34,996 bases of DNA from JAJPIG01 sp035531675 (GTDB taxonomy: Bacteria; Desulfobacterota; Binatia; Binatales; Binataceae): NCBI GenBank assembly GCA_035531675.1, contig DATKSL010000036.1, forward strand, positions 1 through 34,996, written 5' to 3'. This document shows positions 15,684-23,392 of this stretch, piece by piece (position 1 is the stretch's first letter; every line of letters begins with the position of its first letter). A program made the position numbers and the translations under genes. Below the pieces are notes generated by a model. It had not been told where the DNA came from, did no database searches, and saw only the letters and a program-made list of their open reading frames with translations.

Positions 15684-16853
15684 ATGCCACCGTTGAGTCC
15701 TGAACACGAAGAGATCCGCCGATCGGTGCGCGAGTTCGTCGAGCACGAGGTCAAGCCGGTTGCCAACGAACTCGACCGCCGCGGCGAGGAAATCCCCGAC
15801 AGCATCCTGCGCAAGATGGCTGAGCTCGGCTACTTCGGGATTATCTTTCCGCCCGAAGACGGTGGGCTCGGGCTCGATTACGTCTCGATGGCGATCGTCA
15901 CCGAGGAGCTTTCGCGCGGCTGGCTGTCGGTCGGTTCGGTGATGACCCGCAATCTGATCACCGGCTCGCTGATTCGCGCCGAGGGCACGCCCGAGCAGCG
16001 CCGCAGCTTTCTGCCCCGGCTGGCGCGCGGCGAGATGCTGTCGGCGGCGGCCTTCACCGAACCCGACGGCGGCTCCGATACCGCCTCGTTCAAGACCCGC
16101 GCGATCAAGCGCGGCGACGGCTACCTGCTCAACGGGGCCAAGATGTGGTGCACGTTCGCCAATCGCGCGCACGTGCTGACGGTGATGGCGCGCACCGATC
16201 CGGATCCGGCGAAGAAGCATCGCGGCCTCTCGCTGTTCCTGTTCGAGAAGCAGCCGGGCGACAAGTTCATGCCGCCGCAGCTCACCGGTGAGCCGATCGC
16301 GACCGTCGGCTACCACGGCATGCGCAGCTACAGCCTGAGCTTCGATGAGGCCTGGGTGCCGGCCGCCAACTTGATTGGTGGAGTCGAGGGGCGCGGCTTC
16401 TACCAGTTGATGGCGAGTTACGAGGAGGCCCGGATCCAGACCGCGGCGCGCGCGGTCGGCGTGGCGCAGGCCGCTTACGAGGCGGCGGTCCGCTATGCGC
16501 ATGAGCGCAGCCAGTTCGGCCAGCCGATCGGAAATTTCCAGGTCATCCGCCACAAGCTCGCTCACATGGCGGTGGAGCTCGAAGCGGCGCGCCAGCTCGC
16601 GTATCATGCGGCCGCCCAGAAGGACACCGGCAAGCGCTGCGACTTCGAGGCCGGGATGGCCAAGGTGTTCGCGGCCGAGATGGCCGAGCGGGTGGCGCGC
16701 GAGGGCATGCAGATTCACGGCGGCTACGGCTATGCGATGGAGTTCGACGCGCAGCGCTACTGGCGCGACGCGCGGGTGCTCTCGATCTTCGAGGGCACCA
16801 ACGAGATTCAGCTCGAAGTGATCGGCCGGCGGATCATGGAGCAGGGCGCCTGA
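15684..16853 (+). CDS. Acyl-CoA dehydrogenase
   Basis: The 389-residue protein is a FAD-dependent acyl-CoA dehydrogenase that introduces an alpha,beta double bond in an acyl-CoA thioester. Family blocks are clear: an N-terminal helical domain with YFGIIFPPEDGG, AAFTEPDGGSDTASFKTRA (flavin region), the beta domain, and the C-terminal helical domain ending in QIHGGYGYAMEFDAQRYWRD and IFEGTNEIQLEVIGRRI. The catalytic-base glutamate of the family is present at E370 in the FEGTNEIQ motif. A GGGAG ribosome binding site precedes ATG 15684. The CitE-like lyase gene follows after 22 bases, forming a two-gene unit. The chain length or ring specificity cannot be judged from sequence. Confidence 0.93.
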   Translation: MPPLSPEHEEIRRSVREFVEHEVKPVANELDRRGEEIPDSILRKMAELGYFGIIFPPEDGGLGLDYVSMAIVTEELSRGWLSVGSVMTRNLITGSLIRAEGTPEQRRSFLPRLARGEMLSAAAFTEPDGGSDTASFKTRAIKRGDGYLLNGAKMWCTFANRAHVLTVMARTDPDPAKKHRGLSLFLFEKQPGDKFMPPQLTGEPIATVGYHGMRSYSLSFDEAWVPAANLIGGVEGRGFYQLMASYEEARIQTAARAVGVAQAAYEAAVRYAHERSQFGQPIGNFQVIRHKLAHMAVELEAARQLAYHAAAQKDTGKRCDFEAGMAKVFAAEMAERVAREGMQIHGGYGYAMEFDAQRYWRDARVLSIFEGTNEIQLEVIGRRIMEQGA

Positions 16854-16875
16854 GCGGCTCCAGGAGCGATCGACG

Positions 16876-17910
16876 ATGTACCTGCTCGACCACGGCCGCT
16901 TCATGATCCCGCGCACCGAGCTGAGCTATCCCGGCCATAATCTGAAACTTCATCAGAACGCCGCCGACCCGGTTAAGGCCCCGGTCGATCTCGCGATGGC
17001 CGACCTCGAGGACGCCTGCCCCTACGAGTTCAAGGGCGAGCGCAGCCGGCGCGTGGTGGTCGAGGCCTTCAACACGCTCGACTTCGGCGCCAAGGCGATC
17101 GCGGTGCGGCCCAACGGCCTCCATTCGCAATTCTTCCAGGGCGATCTCGAAGCGCTGATGCTCGGCGCGCCCAACCGCTTCCATGGCGTGGTGCTGCCGA
17201 AGGTGCGCGGCGCGGAGGAAATCGTCACGGTGGCACGGCTGCTCGACGACCTTGAGCGGCGCGGCGGATGGCAGCGGCGGGTGCAGATCGAGGCGCTGAT
17301 TGAAACTCCGCAGGGTTTGATCAACGCGCATGCGATCGCGAGCGCTTCGGAGCGGATGTGCGGCCTGATCTTCGGGATCGCGGATTTCGCCGCGGCGCTC
17401 GGCGTGCGCGAGATCGTCGAAGATCAGAATCGGAATTTCCACTACGCCAAGCAGGCGATGGCGGTCGCGGCCAAGGCCGCCGGCCTGCACGCGATGGATA
17501 ACGTCTACCTGCGGCTGTGGCGCAAAGACGATCCGCCGGCGCGAGTCGCGGAGATCGAGCGCGGCCTGCGCGAGAAAAATCTCGGCGCTGCAAAACTCGG
17601 GATGGACGGCACCTGGGTGATTCATCCGCAGCAGGCCGAGATCGCCAACGCCTGCTTCACGCCCAGCGCCGAGCAGGTCGCCGAGGCGCGCCGCGTGGTC
17701 GAGCTCTACCATCGCAACGGCGGCGGCTCGATGGCCGACCCCAACAGCGGCTCGATGATCGACGAGGCCACGGTCAAAATTGCGCTGGTCGACCTGGCGC
17801 GCGGCGCGCAAGCCGGAATGGTCACCGACAGCGAGCTGCGCGAGTGGTCGGAGAAGAGCCGAGCGATTACCGGCTACGATATCCTGGAGTTGATGCGCCG
17901 CGTGGCGTGA
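16876..17910 (+). CDS. HpcH/HpaI aldolase family lyase, CitE / malyl-CoA lyase-like
   Basis: The 344-residue protein belongs to the CitE-like TIM-barrel lyases that cleave or form C-C bonds in beta-hydroxyacyl-CoA compounds such as malyl-CoA or citramalyl-CoA with Mg2+. Family markers include MADLEDACP, AIAVRPNGL, ALIETPQGL, LIFGIADFAAALG (metal ligand Asp) and KLGMDGTWVIHPQQ. A good AGGAG lies upstream. It is placed directly after acyl-CoA dehydrogenase, so the pair may carry out successive steps on a branched or dicarboxylic acyl-CoA; that link is inferred from position. The C-terminal extension (about residues 285-344) is helical, as in malyl-CoA lyases. Confidence 0.9.
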   Translation: MYLLDHGRFMIPRTELSYPGHNLKLHQNAADPVKAPVDLAMADLEDACPYEFKGERSRRVVVEAFNTLDFGAKAIAVRPNGLHSQFFQGDLEALMLGAPNRFHGVVLPKVRGAEEIVTVARLLDDLERRGGWQRRVQIEALIETPQGLINAHAIASASERMCGLIFGIADFAAALGVREIVEDQNRNFHYAKQAMAVAAKAAGLHAMDNVYLRLWRKDDPPARVAEIERGLREKNLGAAKLGMDGTWVIHPQQAEIANACFTPSAEQVAEARRVVELYHRNGGGSMADPNSGSMIDEATVKIALVDLARGAQAGMVTDSELREWSEKSRAITGYDILELMRRVA

Positions 17911-17938
17911 AGCGTCGCGCCACCGGCTTCATGATCGA

Positions 17939-18994
17939 TCAGGGAACCGGCGCGCTGGTCATCAGGCCGGCGCTCTCGTCGAGCCCCAGCATCAGGTTGA
18001 GATTCTGCACCGCCTGGCCGGCGGCGCCCTTGCCGAGATTGTCGATCGCCGTCAGCACGCAAAGGGTCTGTGTCCGCCGATCGAGCACGAACGCGAGTTC
18101 GCAGAAGTTGGTCGCGCGCACGTTCTTGAGCTCGGGCAGTTCGCCGGCTTTCAGGATGCGCACGAAGCGCGATTTGGCGAAGCTCGCCTCGTAGGCCGCG
18201 CGCACGTCGGCTTCGGTAGTGCCCGCGCGCGGGCGGGTGAAGATCGACGTCAGGATGCCGCGCGTGACGGGCAGCAGATGCGGCACGAACAGCACCGCGA
18301 CTTCACGTCCCAGCGTGGCGCCGATCTCCTGCTCGATTTCCGGCGTATGGCGATGGCTGCCGACCTTGTAGGGGCGGAAGTTCTCGTTGACCTCGGCGAA
18401 CAGCTGCTCGATTTGCGCGGCGCGCCGCGCCCCGGTGGTGCCGGACTTGGAATCGATCACGATCCAGGCCGGATCGATCAGATCGCGCTTGATGAGCGGC
18501 AGCAGGCCGAGCAGCGCGCCGGTCGGATAGCATCCGGGATTCGCCACCAGCCGGGCCTCGCGCAGCTCGTGGCGATGGAATTCCGTCAACCCGTAGACGG
18601 CTTGCTTGAGCAGCGCCGCCGCCGGATGGTCGGCGCCGTAAGTCGCCCGATAGGCCGCCGGCTCGCGGAGCCGGTAATCGGCCGAGAGATCGACCACCTT
18701 CACGCCGTCCTGCACCAGTTGCGCGATGATTGGCGATCCGACGCGCTCCGGCAGGCACGACAGCACCGCTTCCGCGCGGCCCTGGATCAGATCCGCGCGC
18801 AGCTCCTCGAAGGGCGGCAGATCGATACCCGCCAGATGGCGGTAGACCTCGGCGACCTCGCGGCCGGCATAATGCTCGGAGGTCAGCACACTCAGCTCGA
18901 CCATCGGATGGCCGGCGAGGATTCGCACCGCCTCGATTCCCGAGTAGCCCGAGGCGCCCAGGATCGCAGCCTTGATCCGCGCTTTCGACGGCAT
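17939..18994 (-). CDS. argC: N-acetyl-gamma-glutamyl-phosphate reductase ArgC
   Basis: ArgC reduces N-acetylglutamyl phosphate to the semialdehyde with NADPH in arginine synthesis. The 351-residue protein has an N-terminal nucleotide fold (AAILGASGYSGIEAVRIL), the VVDLSADYRL block, the catalytic cysteine in NPGCYPTGALLG (C155), and the active-site GSHRHTPEIEQ segment. VTRGILTSIF and the C-terminal DNLGKGAAGQAVQNLNLML complete the family pattern. The active-site-flanking motif is SGTTGARR rather than the common SGVSGAGR, a modest variation. No other arg gene is adjacent. It is separated by 104 bases from the upstream dioxygenase beta gene and probably has its own promoter near 19,020-19,040. 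Confidence 0.95.
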   Translation of the reverse strand: MPSKARIKAAILGASGYSGIEAVRILAGHPMVELSVLTSEHYAGREVAEVYRHLAGIDLPPFEELRADLIQGRAEAVLSCLPERVGSPIIAQLVQDGVKVVDLSADYRLREPAAYRATYGADHPAAALLKQAVYGLTEFHRHELREARLVANPGCYPTGALLGLLPLIKRDLIDPAWIVIDSKSGTTGARRAAQIEQLFAEVNENFRPYKVGSHRHTPEIEQEIGATLGREVAVLFVPHLLPVTRGILTSIFTRPRAGTTEADVRAAYEASFAKSRFVRILKAGELPELKNVRATNFCELAFVLDRRTQTLCVLTAIDNLGKGAAGQAVQNLNLMLGLDESAGLMTSAPVP

Positions 18995-19024
18995 CAGTGA
19001 TTCACTTTTCCGGGTAACACTTTC

Positions 19025-19036
19025 CTAATCGATTAG
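19025..19036. promoter_or_regulatory. 12-bp perfect palindrome upstream of argC
   Basis: CTAATCGATTAG is a perfect palindrome centred 36 bases before the argC start on the minus strand. It could be an operator. I cannot tie it to a known regulator, and a 12-base palindrome can arise by chance. Confidence 0.25.
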
Positions 19037-19076
19037 CATGATTTCGCGGACCGAACCAGTTCGCGATGATAAGGGC

Positions 19077-19095
19077 GCTTTTGGAACGCAAAAGC
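19077..19095 (-). terminator. Hairpin just after the dioxygenase beta-subunit gene
   Basis: Perfect 7-bp stem GCTTTTG / CAAAAGC with loop GAACG, starting four bases after the stop codon on the minus strand. There is no T-run after it, so it may be a weak terminator or an RNA-stabilising end between the dioxygenase operon and argC. Confidence 0.4.
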
Positions 19096-19098
19096 TCG

Positions 19099-19617
19099 TC
19101 AGGGCGGCACTACGACCGCCTCGTTGGGCAGGAAGCTTTCGAGGATCGCGAGCCGATCTTTCATCCGCCAGCGCCCGCCGAGCGCCACCAGCCGGTCCTC
19201 CAGGATACAGGCCATATGGAGGTTGGTGCGGCCTTCGGAGTCGGTGTGATAGACCAGCAGATTCGATTTCGCGGTCGCCGCCTCCGCGCCCGGAAACTCA
19301 ACCATCACGTTCGAGAGCATCCGCATCTCGCGGAAACGCTCGTAATGCCAATGGTCGACGATCAACTTCATCCGGTAGATCAGGCGGTGCTTGTCGTCGT
19401 CAATCACGTGCACCGGCAGCCGCCGTTCGTAGTTGTCGCGCGGAATCAGCCGGTAGCTGCCGTCGTCGGTGAACTCGTCGACGAAGCCCTGGATATCGAA
19501 GTCGTCGAGCATCCGGCATAGCCGGTACAGGTAGGCGACCACCGCTTCCTTCTTGAGCAGGTAGTCGTGGTCGACGCCAAGCGCGGCCGCCGCGGTCGTC
19601 ATCGTCTCGCTTCCCAT
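19099..19617 (-). CDS. Aromatic-ring-hydroxylating dioxygenase, beta (small) subunit
   Basis: The 172-residue protein matches the ring-hydroxylating dioxygenase beta subunit, a cystatin-like fold that holds the alpha subunits together in an alpha3beta3 hexamer and has no catalytic metal. Visible family features are the N-terminal helix with YLYRLCRMLDDFDIQGFVDEF, the central RLIYRMKLIVDHWHYERFREMRMLSN segment (a Phe/Trp and Arg-rich block) and the C-terminal GRWRMKDRLAILES strand pair. ATG 19617 is used; ATG 19602, with GGGAAG upstream, is an alternative. It follows the alpha gene by 20 bases. No ferredoxin or reductase gene is nearby, so electron-transfer partners must come from elsewhere. 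Confidence 0.88.
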   Translation of the reverse strand: MGSETMTTAAAALGVDHDYLLKKEAVVAYLYRLCRMLDDFDIQGFVDEFTDDGSYRLIPRDNYERRLPVHVIDDDKHRLIYRMKLIVDHWHYERFREMRMLSNVMVEFPGAEAATAKSNLLVYHTDSEGRTNLHMACILEDRLVALGGRWRMKDRLAILESFLPNEAVVVPP

Positions 19618-19637
19618 CGCCGCCCCCCGGCCCGCCG

Positions 19638-20828
19638 TCAGGCGGTCATCGCCTCGATCCAGCCCTCGTAAAAGCCGCGCAACGAAACTTCCTCGGTCAG
19701 GTCACCTTCGCTGGCATGCAGGTCGCCGCGCAGCAGGATGGTGTCGGTATAGCGGGCGGGGGCGCCGGCCTGCGCCGCTTCCATCACCAGCTTGTCATCG
19801 AGCGAGGCCACCCCGGCGATGCCGAACTGAGCGCTGACCACCAGCGCGCGATGGCGTTTGACTTCCTCGCTTTCGCCGCGGACCGCAAGGTTATAGGTGA
19901 TCACGTCGACCGCGTCGGGGCCGCGCGGCACCACCTGGCGCACGGTCAGGATGTCCTCGATCTGCAGGAGCATCGTGTTCGGGAAGATATCCGAAACGTA
20001 ATTCCATCCCTCGCTGCGGCTCAGGCAGGCGGTGAGCGGCAGGTCGCGAGCCGGATCGTACGCCGCCGCCCTGGTCAGCGGCCACTGCAGGAAGCCGTGG
20101 CCGTGGCCGAACTTGGCGCTCTTACCGACGCCCGGGCGATACGCGTAGCTGTTGCGATCGAGCATGATCGGCATGTGCAGCAGGCCGGGATGGTAGCCGT
20201 CGATGGTGTTCTCGACGAACAGCTTCCAGTTGGCTTTCACGTGATAGCGCTGGAAGCCGAGGAACTCGACCTCGCCGCCGTGCATAATCTCGCGCGCATA
20301 GGGAGCGAAGCCGCCGAGATAGCTCTCGAGCGGCATGATGTCGGGGTCGTACGAGGCGTAGATCAGGCCGGCGAAGCTTTCGACCCGCGGCAGCTCCGGG
20401 ATCGAGTAGTTCTCCTTGACGAAGCCGGGGCCGTAGCCTTGCGCGAGCGGCACGCCGATCAGCCGGCCGTCGAGCGCGTAGGTCCATTGATGGTACATGC
20501 ACTTGAAGGCCTGCGCGTTGCCCGATACGCGGCGCACCAGCTTGGTGCCGCGATGGACGCAGACGTTCTCGAATACCCGGACGCGGCCGGTCTGGTCGCG
20601 CACCACGACCACCGGAGCCTCGCCGATATAGGTGGTTTTGAAATCGCCCGGGTGGGGGATCTCCAGGTCCAGGCCGACCAGGATCCAGAGCCGGCCGAAG
20701 ATCTTGTCGAGTTCGAGCCGGTAGATCTCCTGGTCGGCGTGGACGCGATGGTTCACCGCGAGCACGCTGCCTTGCGGGTCGCGAGTTACGTAGCGTGCTG
20801 CGATCGAGCCGTTCGCGCCGTTGTGCAT
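19638..20828 (-). CDS. Rieske aromatic-ring-hydroxylating dioxygenase, alpha (catalytic) subunit
   Basis: This 396-residue protein is the catalytic subunit of a Rieske non-heme iron oxygenase. The Rieske [2Fe-2S] ligands are C90 and H92 in CVHRG, and C110 and H113 in CMYHQW. The mononuclear iron site is visible in ENTIDGYHPGLLH, with the bridging D210 and ligands H213 and H218. GGGAGAAG lies before ATG 20828. The beta subunit gene follows directly. The substrate cannot be assigned; the family acts on aromatic acids and hydrocarbons. The upstream region contains two TATCGCGAA repeats that may be operator sites. Confidence 0.93.
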   Translation of the reverse strand: MHNGANGSIAARYVTRDPQGSVLAVNHRVHADQEIYRLELDKIFGRLWILVGLDLEIPHPGDFKTTYIGEAPVVVVRDQTGRVRVFENVCVHRGTKLVRRVSGNAQAFKCMYHQWTYALDGRLIGVPLAQGYGPGFVKENYSIPELPRVESFAGLIYASYDPDIMPLESYLGGFAPYAREIMHGGEVEFLGFQRYHVKANWKLFVENTIDGYHPGLLHMPIMLDRNSYAYRPGVGKSAKFGHGHGFLQWPLTRAAAYDPARDLPLTACLSRSEGWNYVSDIFPNTMLLQIEDILTVRQVVPRGPDAVDVITYNLAVRGESEEVKRHRALVVSAQFGIAGVASLDDKLVMEAAQAGAPARYTDTILLRGDLHASEGDLTEEVSLRGFYEGWIEAMTA

Positions 20829-20868
20829 CGTCGCTTCTCCCTGCCGCCGAGCCGAGATGGGAGAAATC

Positions 20869-20927
20869 TATCGCGAAGTTAGCGGCGACCGCAAATCTGG
20901 CTGGCGGCGAGGCGAATTTATCGCGAA
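20869..20927. promoter_or_regulatory. Two TATCGCGAA repeats, candidate operator
   Basis: The 9-base word TATCGCGAA occurs at 20869-20877 and 20919-20927, exactly 50 bases apart (about five helical turns), in the gap between the divergent dioxygenase and VanZ-like genes. The inner TCGCGA is itself palindromic. Same-face spacing suggests a regulator binding both sites. This is a visual observation only. Confidence 0.3.
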
Positions 20928-21067
20928 CTGCCGTGGGCTCGAGGGGAACGGGAGATGGCTCAACGCTTGCTATCACCATAATAGGTCCTAAAACGTGCAA
21001 CGCGGGTCGCCTGTTGATAAACCGGTTGACCCCGTCACTAAAAGGCTTTTTCGAGACGGAGACGGTA

Positions 21068-21544
21068 ATGGCGCAAGCTGGAGTGTTTGAAAACGTCAAT
21101 CAGGTACCCGGTAACGTCGAGCCTAACGGCGACTTCACCAGCCGCTGGCTGCCGACGCTGTTATGGGTCGCGATGCTGTGCGTCTTTTCGACCGGCTACT
21201 TCACTGCCGCCAATACTGGCGCCGTCATCACCACCATCCTGCACTGGATTTCGCCGGCTGGGACGCCGCTGATCGATCCGCAACTGGCAAACGTACTGGC
21301 CAGAAAAGGCGCCCATTTCAGCCTGTATGTCGGATTTTTCCTGATTCTTATCCATGGCCCGCTGGCCGGCCGGCCGTGGGTTGCGCTGCTGGTCTGCGTA
21401 ATCGCCGGCACGCTCGACGAGACTCATCAAATGTTCCTCCCCGGCCGCACTCCGACGGTCTTTGACGTCGCGATCGACTCGTCGGGAGCGTTCTTCGGCT
21501 GCTTTATGAACGTCGCGGTCAGCGAGGTTCAAAGCGCCCTCTGA
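21068..21544 (+). CDS. VanZ-like family membrane protein
   Basis: The 158-residue protein has four hydrophobic segments after a polar N-terminus (about residues 27-45, 52-68, 86-105 and 108-122). It also has the VanZ-like signature DETHQMFLPGRTPTVFDVAIDSSGAFFG, shown here as residues around 118-145: an acidic DE-hQ, an Arg/Gly turn and a final D-hhh-S/N-GA pattern. VanZ-like proteins are integral membrane proteins; a few are linked to teicoplanin resistance, but most have no known role. GGAG lies 9 bases before the ATG. The gene stands alone, divergent from the dioxygenase operon, and ends before a large palindrome. Confidence 0.78.
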   Translation: MAQAGVFENVNQVPGNVEPNGDFTSRWLPTLLWVAMLCVFSTGYFTAANTGAVITTILHWISPAGTPLIDPQLANVLARKGAHFSLYVGFFLILIHGPLAGRPWVALLVCVIAGTLDETHQMFLPGRTPTVFDVAIDSSGAFFGCFMNVAVSEVQSAL

Positions 21545-21586
21545 CGGCCGGCGCGATTCGCAGATTCCGCGCCGCTCGATTTCGCT

Positions 21587-21639
21587 ATAAAGCAGGACGC
21601 CCGGGAAGCCATCATGGCTTCCCGGGCGTCCTGCTTTAT
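21587..21639. terminator. 53-bp near-perfect palindrome, probable bidirectional terminator
   Basis: Arms of 26 bases (21587-21612 and 21614-21639) are perfectly complementary around a single central C. The arms begin ATAAAGCAGG and end CCTGCTTTAT, so the transcript on either strand would end in a hairpin closing with A-T pairs. It lies between the plus-strand VanZ-like gene (ends 21544) and the minus-strand rpsI (ends 21710), where a two-way terminator is expected. The perfect pairing over 26 bases is unusually long. Confidence 0.75.
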
Positions 21640-21709
21640 GGGGTCGCGGCTACGCTGCGCCGGAGAATCCGGGCACCGGGCGGAAAACGATTCCCGCCCC
21701 GGCGACTCG

Positions 21710-22108
21710 CTAGCGCTTGCTGTATTGGGGGCGCTTGCGGGCCTTGTGATGGCCGTATTTCTTGCGCTCGACCTCGCGCGGATCGCGCGTCAGCATCCCG
21801 CCCTTGCGCAACGCCGGCCGCAGCGTCTCGACCGCGGTGATTAGCGCGCGCGAGATGCCGAGCCGCACCGCGTCGGCCTGCGCCGAGACGCCGCCGCCGG
21901 TGACCTTGACGATCACGTCGTACTGATTGCGCGTTTCGGTCAGCTCGAACGGCTCCATGATACGCATCCGCGAGGTCGGACGCGGAAAGTAGGTCTCGAG
22001 CCCGCGGTCGTTGACGGTTACGGTGCCGCTGCCGGGGAACATGCGAATCCTGGCGATCGCCGTTTTGCGCTTGCCGGTGGTCCAGATGATATTTTTCTTC
22101 TCGGCCAT
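21710..22108 (-). CDS. rpsI: 30S ribosomal protein S9
   Basis: S9 reaches into the ribosomal P site with its basic C-terminal tail. The 132-residue sequence has the family features: TGKRKTAIARIRMFPGSG at the N-terminus, YFPRPTSRM, GGGVSAQADAVRLGISRAL and the terminal RKARKRPQYSKR-type tail (KKYGHHKARKRPQYSKR), ending in the conserved SKR. It follows rplM by 15 bases in the usual rplM-rpsI operon order. Confidence 0.97.
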   Translation of the reverse strand: MAEKKNIIWTTGKRKTAIARIRMFPGSGTVTVNDRGLETYFPRPTSRMRIMEPFELTETRNQYDVIVKVTGGGVSAQADAVRLGISRALITAVETLRPALRKGGMLTRDPREVERKKYGHHKARKRPQYSKR

Positions 22109-22123
22109 TTTGTCCGACCTCGA

Positions 22124-22570
22124 TCAGAACTCGATAAGTTTGGGCTGCTGCGACGCGTGGGGATGCTCGGCGCCGCGGTAGACCTTGAGCTTGGTGAAGA
22201 GCTGGCGGCCGAGCCGATTCTTCGGCAGCATCCCCCGCACCGCCATCTCGATCAGCCGCTCGGGACGCTTATCCAGCAGCTTGCCGGCACTGGTGCTGCG
22301 GATGCCGCCCGGGTAGCCGGTATGGCGATAGTACAGCTTCTGGTCGCCCTTGGCGCCGGTCAGCTTGACCTTGGCGGCGTTGACCACCACCACGAAGTCG
22401 CCGGTGTCCTGATGGGGGGTGAATTCGGGGCGATGCTTGCCGCGCAGGATGGTGGCGACGCGCGAGGCGACCCGGCCCAGCGGCCGTCCGGTGGCGTCCA
22501 CCAGTATCCAATGTCGGGCGCGCAAGCCTTGTTCGCGCGATACGCTAGCGGTCTGTTCAGTCAGCTTCAA
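22124..22570 (-). CDS. rplM: 50S ribosomal protein L13
   Basis: L13 is an early assembly protein of the large subunit. The 148-residue sequence has HWILVDATGRPLGRVAS, LRGKHRPEFTPHQDTGDFVVVVNA, KLYYRHTGYPGG, VRGMLPKNRLGRQLF and YRGAEHPHASQQP, all typical. The apparent start is TTG 22570, giving about ten residues more than the shortest family members. A downstream start is less likely because no ATG or GTG precedes the conserved core. The tRNA-Asp gene lies 45 bases upstream on the same strand. Confidence 0.96.
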   Translation of the reverse strand: MKLTEQTASVSREQGLRARHWILVDATGRPLGRVASRVATILRGKHRPEFTPHQDTGDFVVVVNAAKVKLTGAKGDQKLYYRHTGYPGGIRSTSAGKLLDKRPERLIEMAVRGMLPKNRLGRQLFTKLKVYRGAEHPHASQQPKLIEF

Positions 22571-22615
22571 CTTTAAGCACCGGTGCGCGCTTTTCGGCTG
22601 GCGCGCAAATTTTTC

Positions 22616-22693
22616 TGGCGGGGCCGATGGGATTTGAACCCACGACTTCCGACGTGACAGGCCGGCGTTCTAACCGGGCTGAACTACGACCCC
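22616..22693 (-). tRNA. tRNA-Asp (anticodon GTC), CCA encoded
   Basis: On the minus strand the acceptor stem GGGGTCG pairs with CGGCCCC (one G-T pair), followed by discriminator G and an encoded CCA. The D arm (GTTC...), the anticodon stem-loop CCGGC-CTGTCAC-GTCGG with anticodon GTC, and the T arm GTGGG-TTCAAAT-CCCAT are all intact. It lies directly upstream of rplM-rpsI in the same orientation. Confidence 0.96.
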
Positions 22694-22753
22694 GCCGAAC
22701 CATCCTTTGTGCCACGTTTGGGGCTTCGGAGCAACCTTACCCCGGCGGAGGGT

Positions 22754-22805
22754 ACTGTCCTAATCTGCTCGCCAGTGTCCTAAGTTCAAGGCGAGAGTGT
22801 CCTAT
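22754..22805. repeat. Three TGTCCTA repeats at about 21-base spacing
   Basis: ACTGTCCTAA (22754-22763), AGTGTCCTAA (22774-22783) and AGTGTCCTAT (22796-22805) are direct repeats spaced 20 and 22 bases, so they lie on one face of the helix. The middle copy is framed by CTCGCC (22768-22773) and GGCGAG (22790-22795). Repeats like these occur at transposon ends as transposase sites, but no transposase is present here. The last copy overlaps the end of the pseudogene at 22802. Confidence 0.4.
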
Positions 22806-23043
22806 TTTCCTTTGAGGCGCGGATCGTCGGTCGAATAGCAATGGCTCGCTTCCATCCGCTCCTTGCGCCATCCGCCTTGATTGTTCGCGGTCGTCCACAT
22901 TTGGACCAAGACCTGTCTACATTTTTCTGCTGAATCAAAGCTATCGAGCAGTTGCCATTAGCTGAGAGGCTGGTCGGTGTGGATTTTGGCATTAACAGAT
23001 ACCAGCCGATCAAGGCGAGCGCTGCAGCGTGGCGGGGGTTCAT
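22802..23043 (-). pseudogene. Frameshifted small protein gene
   Basis: ATG 23043 opens MNPRHAAALALIGWYLLMP, an N-terminal hydrophobic helix of a kind I associate with small uncharacterised exported proteins. The rest of that family's pattern continues in another frame: PLS, a stop codon (TAA at 22958-22960), then WQLLDSFDSAEKC and ending HCYSTDDPRLKGK with TAG at 22802-22804. A frameshift near 22985 and the internal stop make this a pseudogene. The distance of 242 bases is not a multiple of three, consistent with the shift. The family recollection is from memory, but the continuity of plausible protein sequence across two frames is visible. Confidence 0.6.
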
Positions 23044-23134
23044 GGTCGCCATCCCGGAGAACTCTTAGGCGTGGGTCGTTGCTCCTCAACGACTGGAATC
23101 AACATATACCAATCCTTGCGCTGAGTCGCCTCCG

Positions 23135-23216
23135 TAACTCCCTCCCCCTTTTAGTCTTGGGGGAGGGTTGGGGTGGGGGTCGAGAGGCGGTTCTGAATCT
23201 CTGTGAGAACCGCCTC
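23135..23216. repeat. Second copy of the dispersed DUF559-tail repeat
   Basis: Bases 23135-23213 match 2864-2941 in inverted orientation. They include the GC-rich block TGGGGGAGGGTTGGGGTGGGG and the flanking TAACTCCCTCCCCC. Next to it is an 11-bp perfect stem (GAGGCGGTTCT 23184-23194, AGAACCGCCTC 23206-23216) with an 11-base loop. Most of the repeat is coding sequence for the end of the DUF559 protein on the minus strand. Confidence 0.7.
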
Positions 23217-23392
23217 GGTCTCCATCAGCGCTTCGCGATCTGAAAAACGCAGCACGCGAAAGCCACGCTCCGCGAGCCATCGTGAGCGCACCTCGTCGCG
23301 GGCACGATGGTCCTGATGCTGTCCGCCGTCGAGCTCGACCACCATCAGGCGTTCGACGCAACAGAAATCGACGATGTACGCGCGCGTCAGCT
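23151..23392 (-). pseudogene. DUF559-family nuclease-like gene, N-terminally truncated
   Basis: The minus-strand frame contains the recognisable C-terminal two-thirds of a DUF559 (Vsr/type II endonuclease-like) protein: AYIVDFCCVERLMVVELDGGQH, DEVRSRWLAERGFRVLRFSD and the final helix AVLTEIQNRL. The conserved N-terminal segment that normally carries the RR-x-QTxAE-type helix is missing. The frame stays open to 23486, but the sequence beyond 23392 is antisense to an unrelated adaptor-gene remnant. The last residues (STPTPTLPQD) are encoded by the dispersed GC-rich repeat. Truncation suggests an inactive product, though a hybrid ORF could still be translated. Confidence 0.65.

Noticed and set aside
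15441..16916. A 491-codon minus-strand frame under the acyl-CoA dehydrogenase gene
   Set aside because: Shadow of a clear acyl-CoA dehydrogenase, with Arg/His-rich non-protein-like composition.
21614..21844. A plus-strand frame starting in the palindrome
   Set aside because: It is antisense to rpsI and begins in the right arm of the hairpin.
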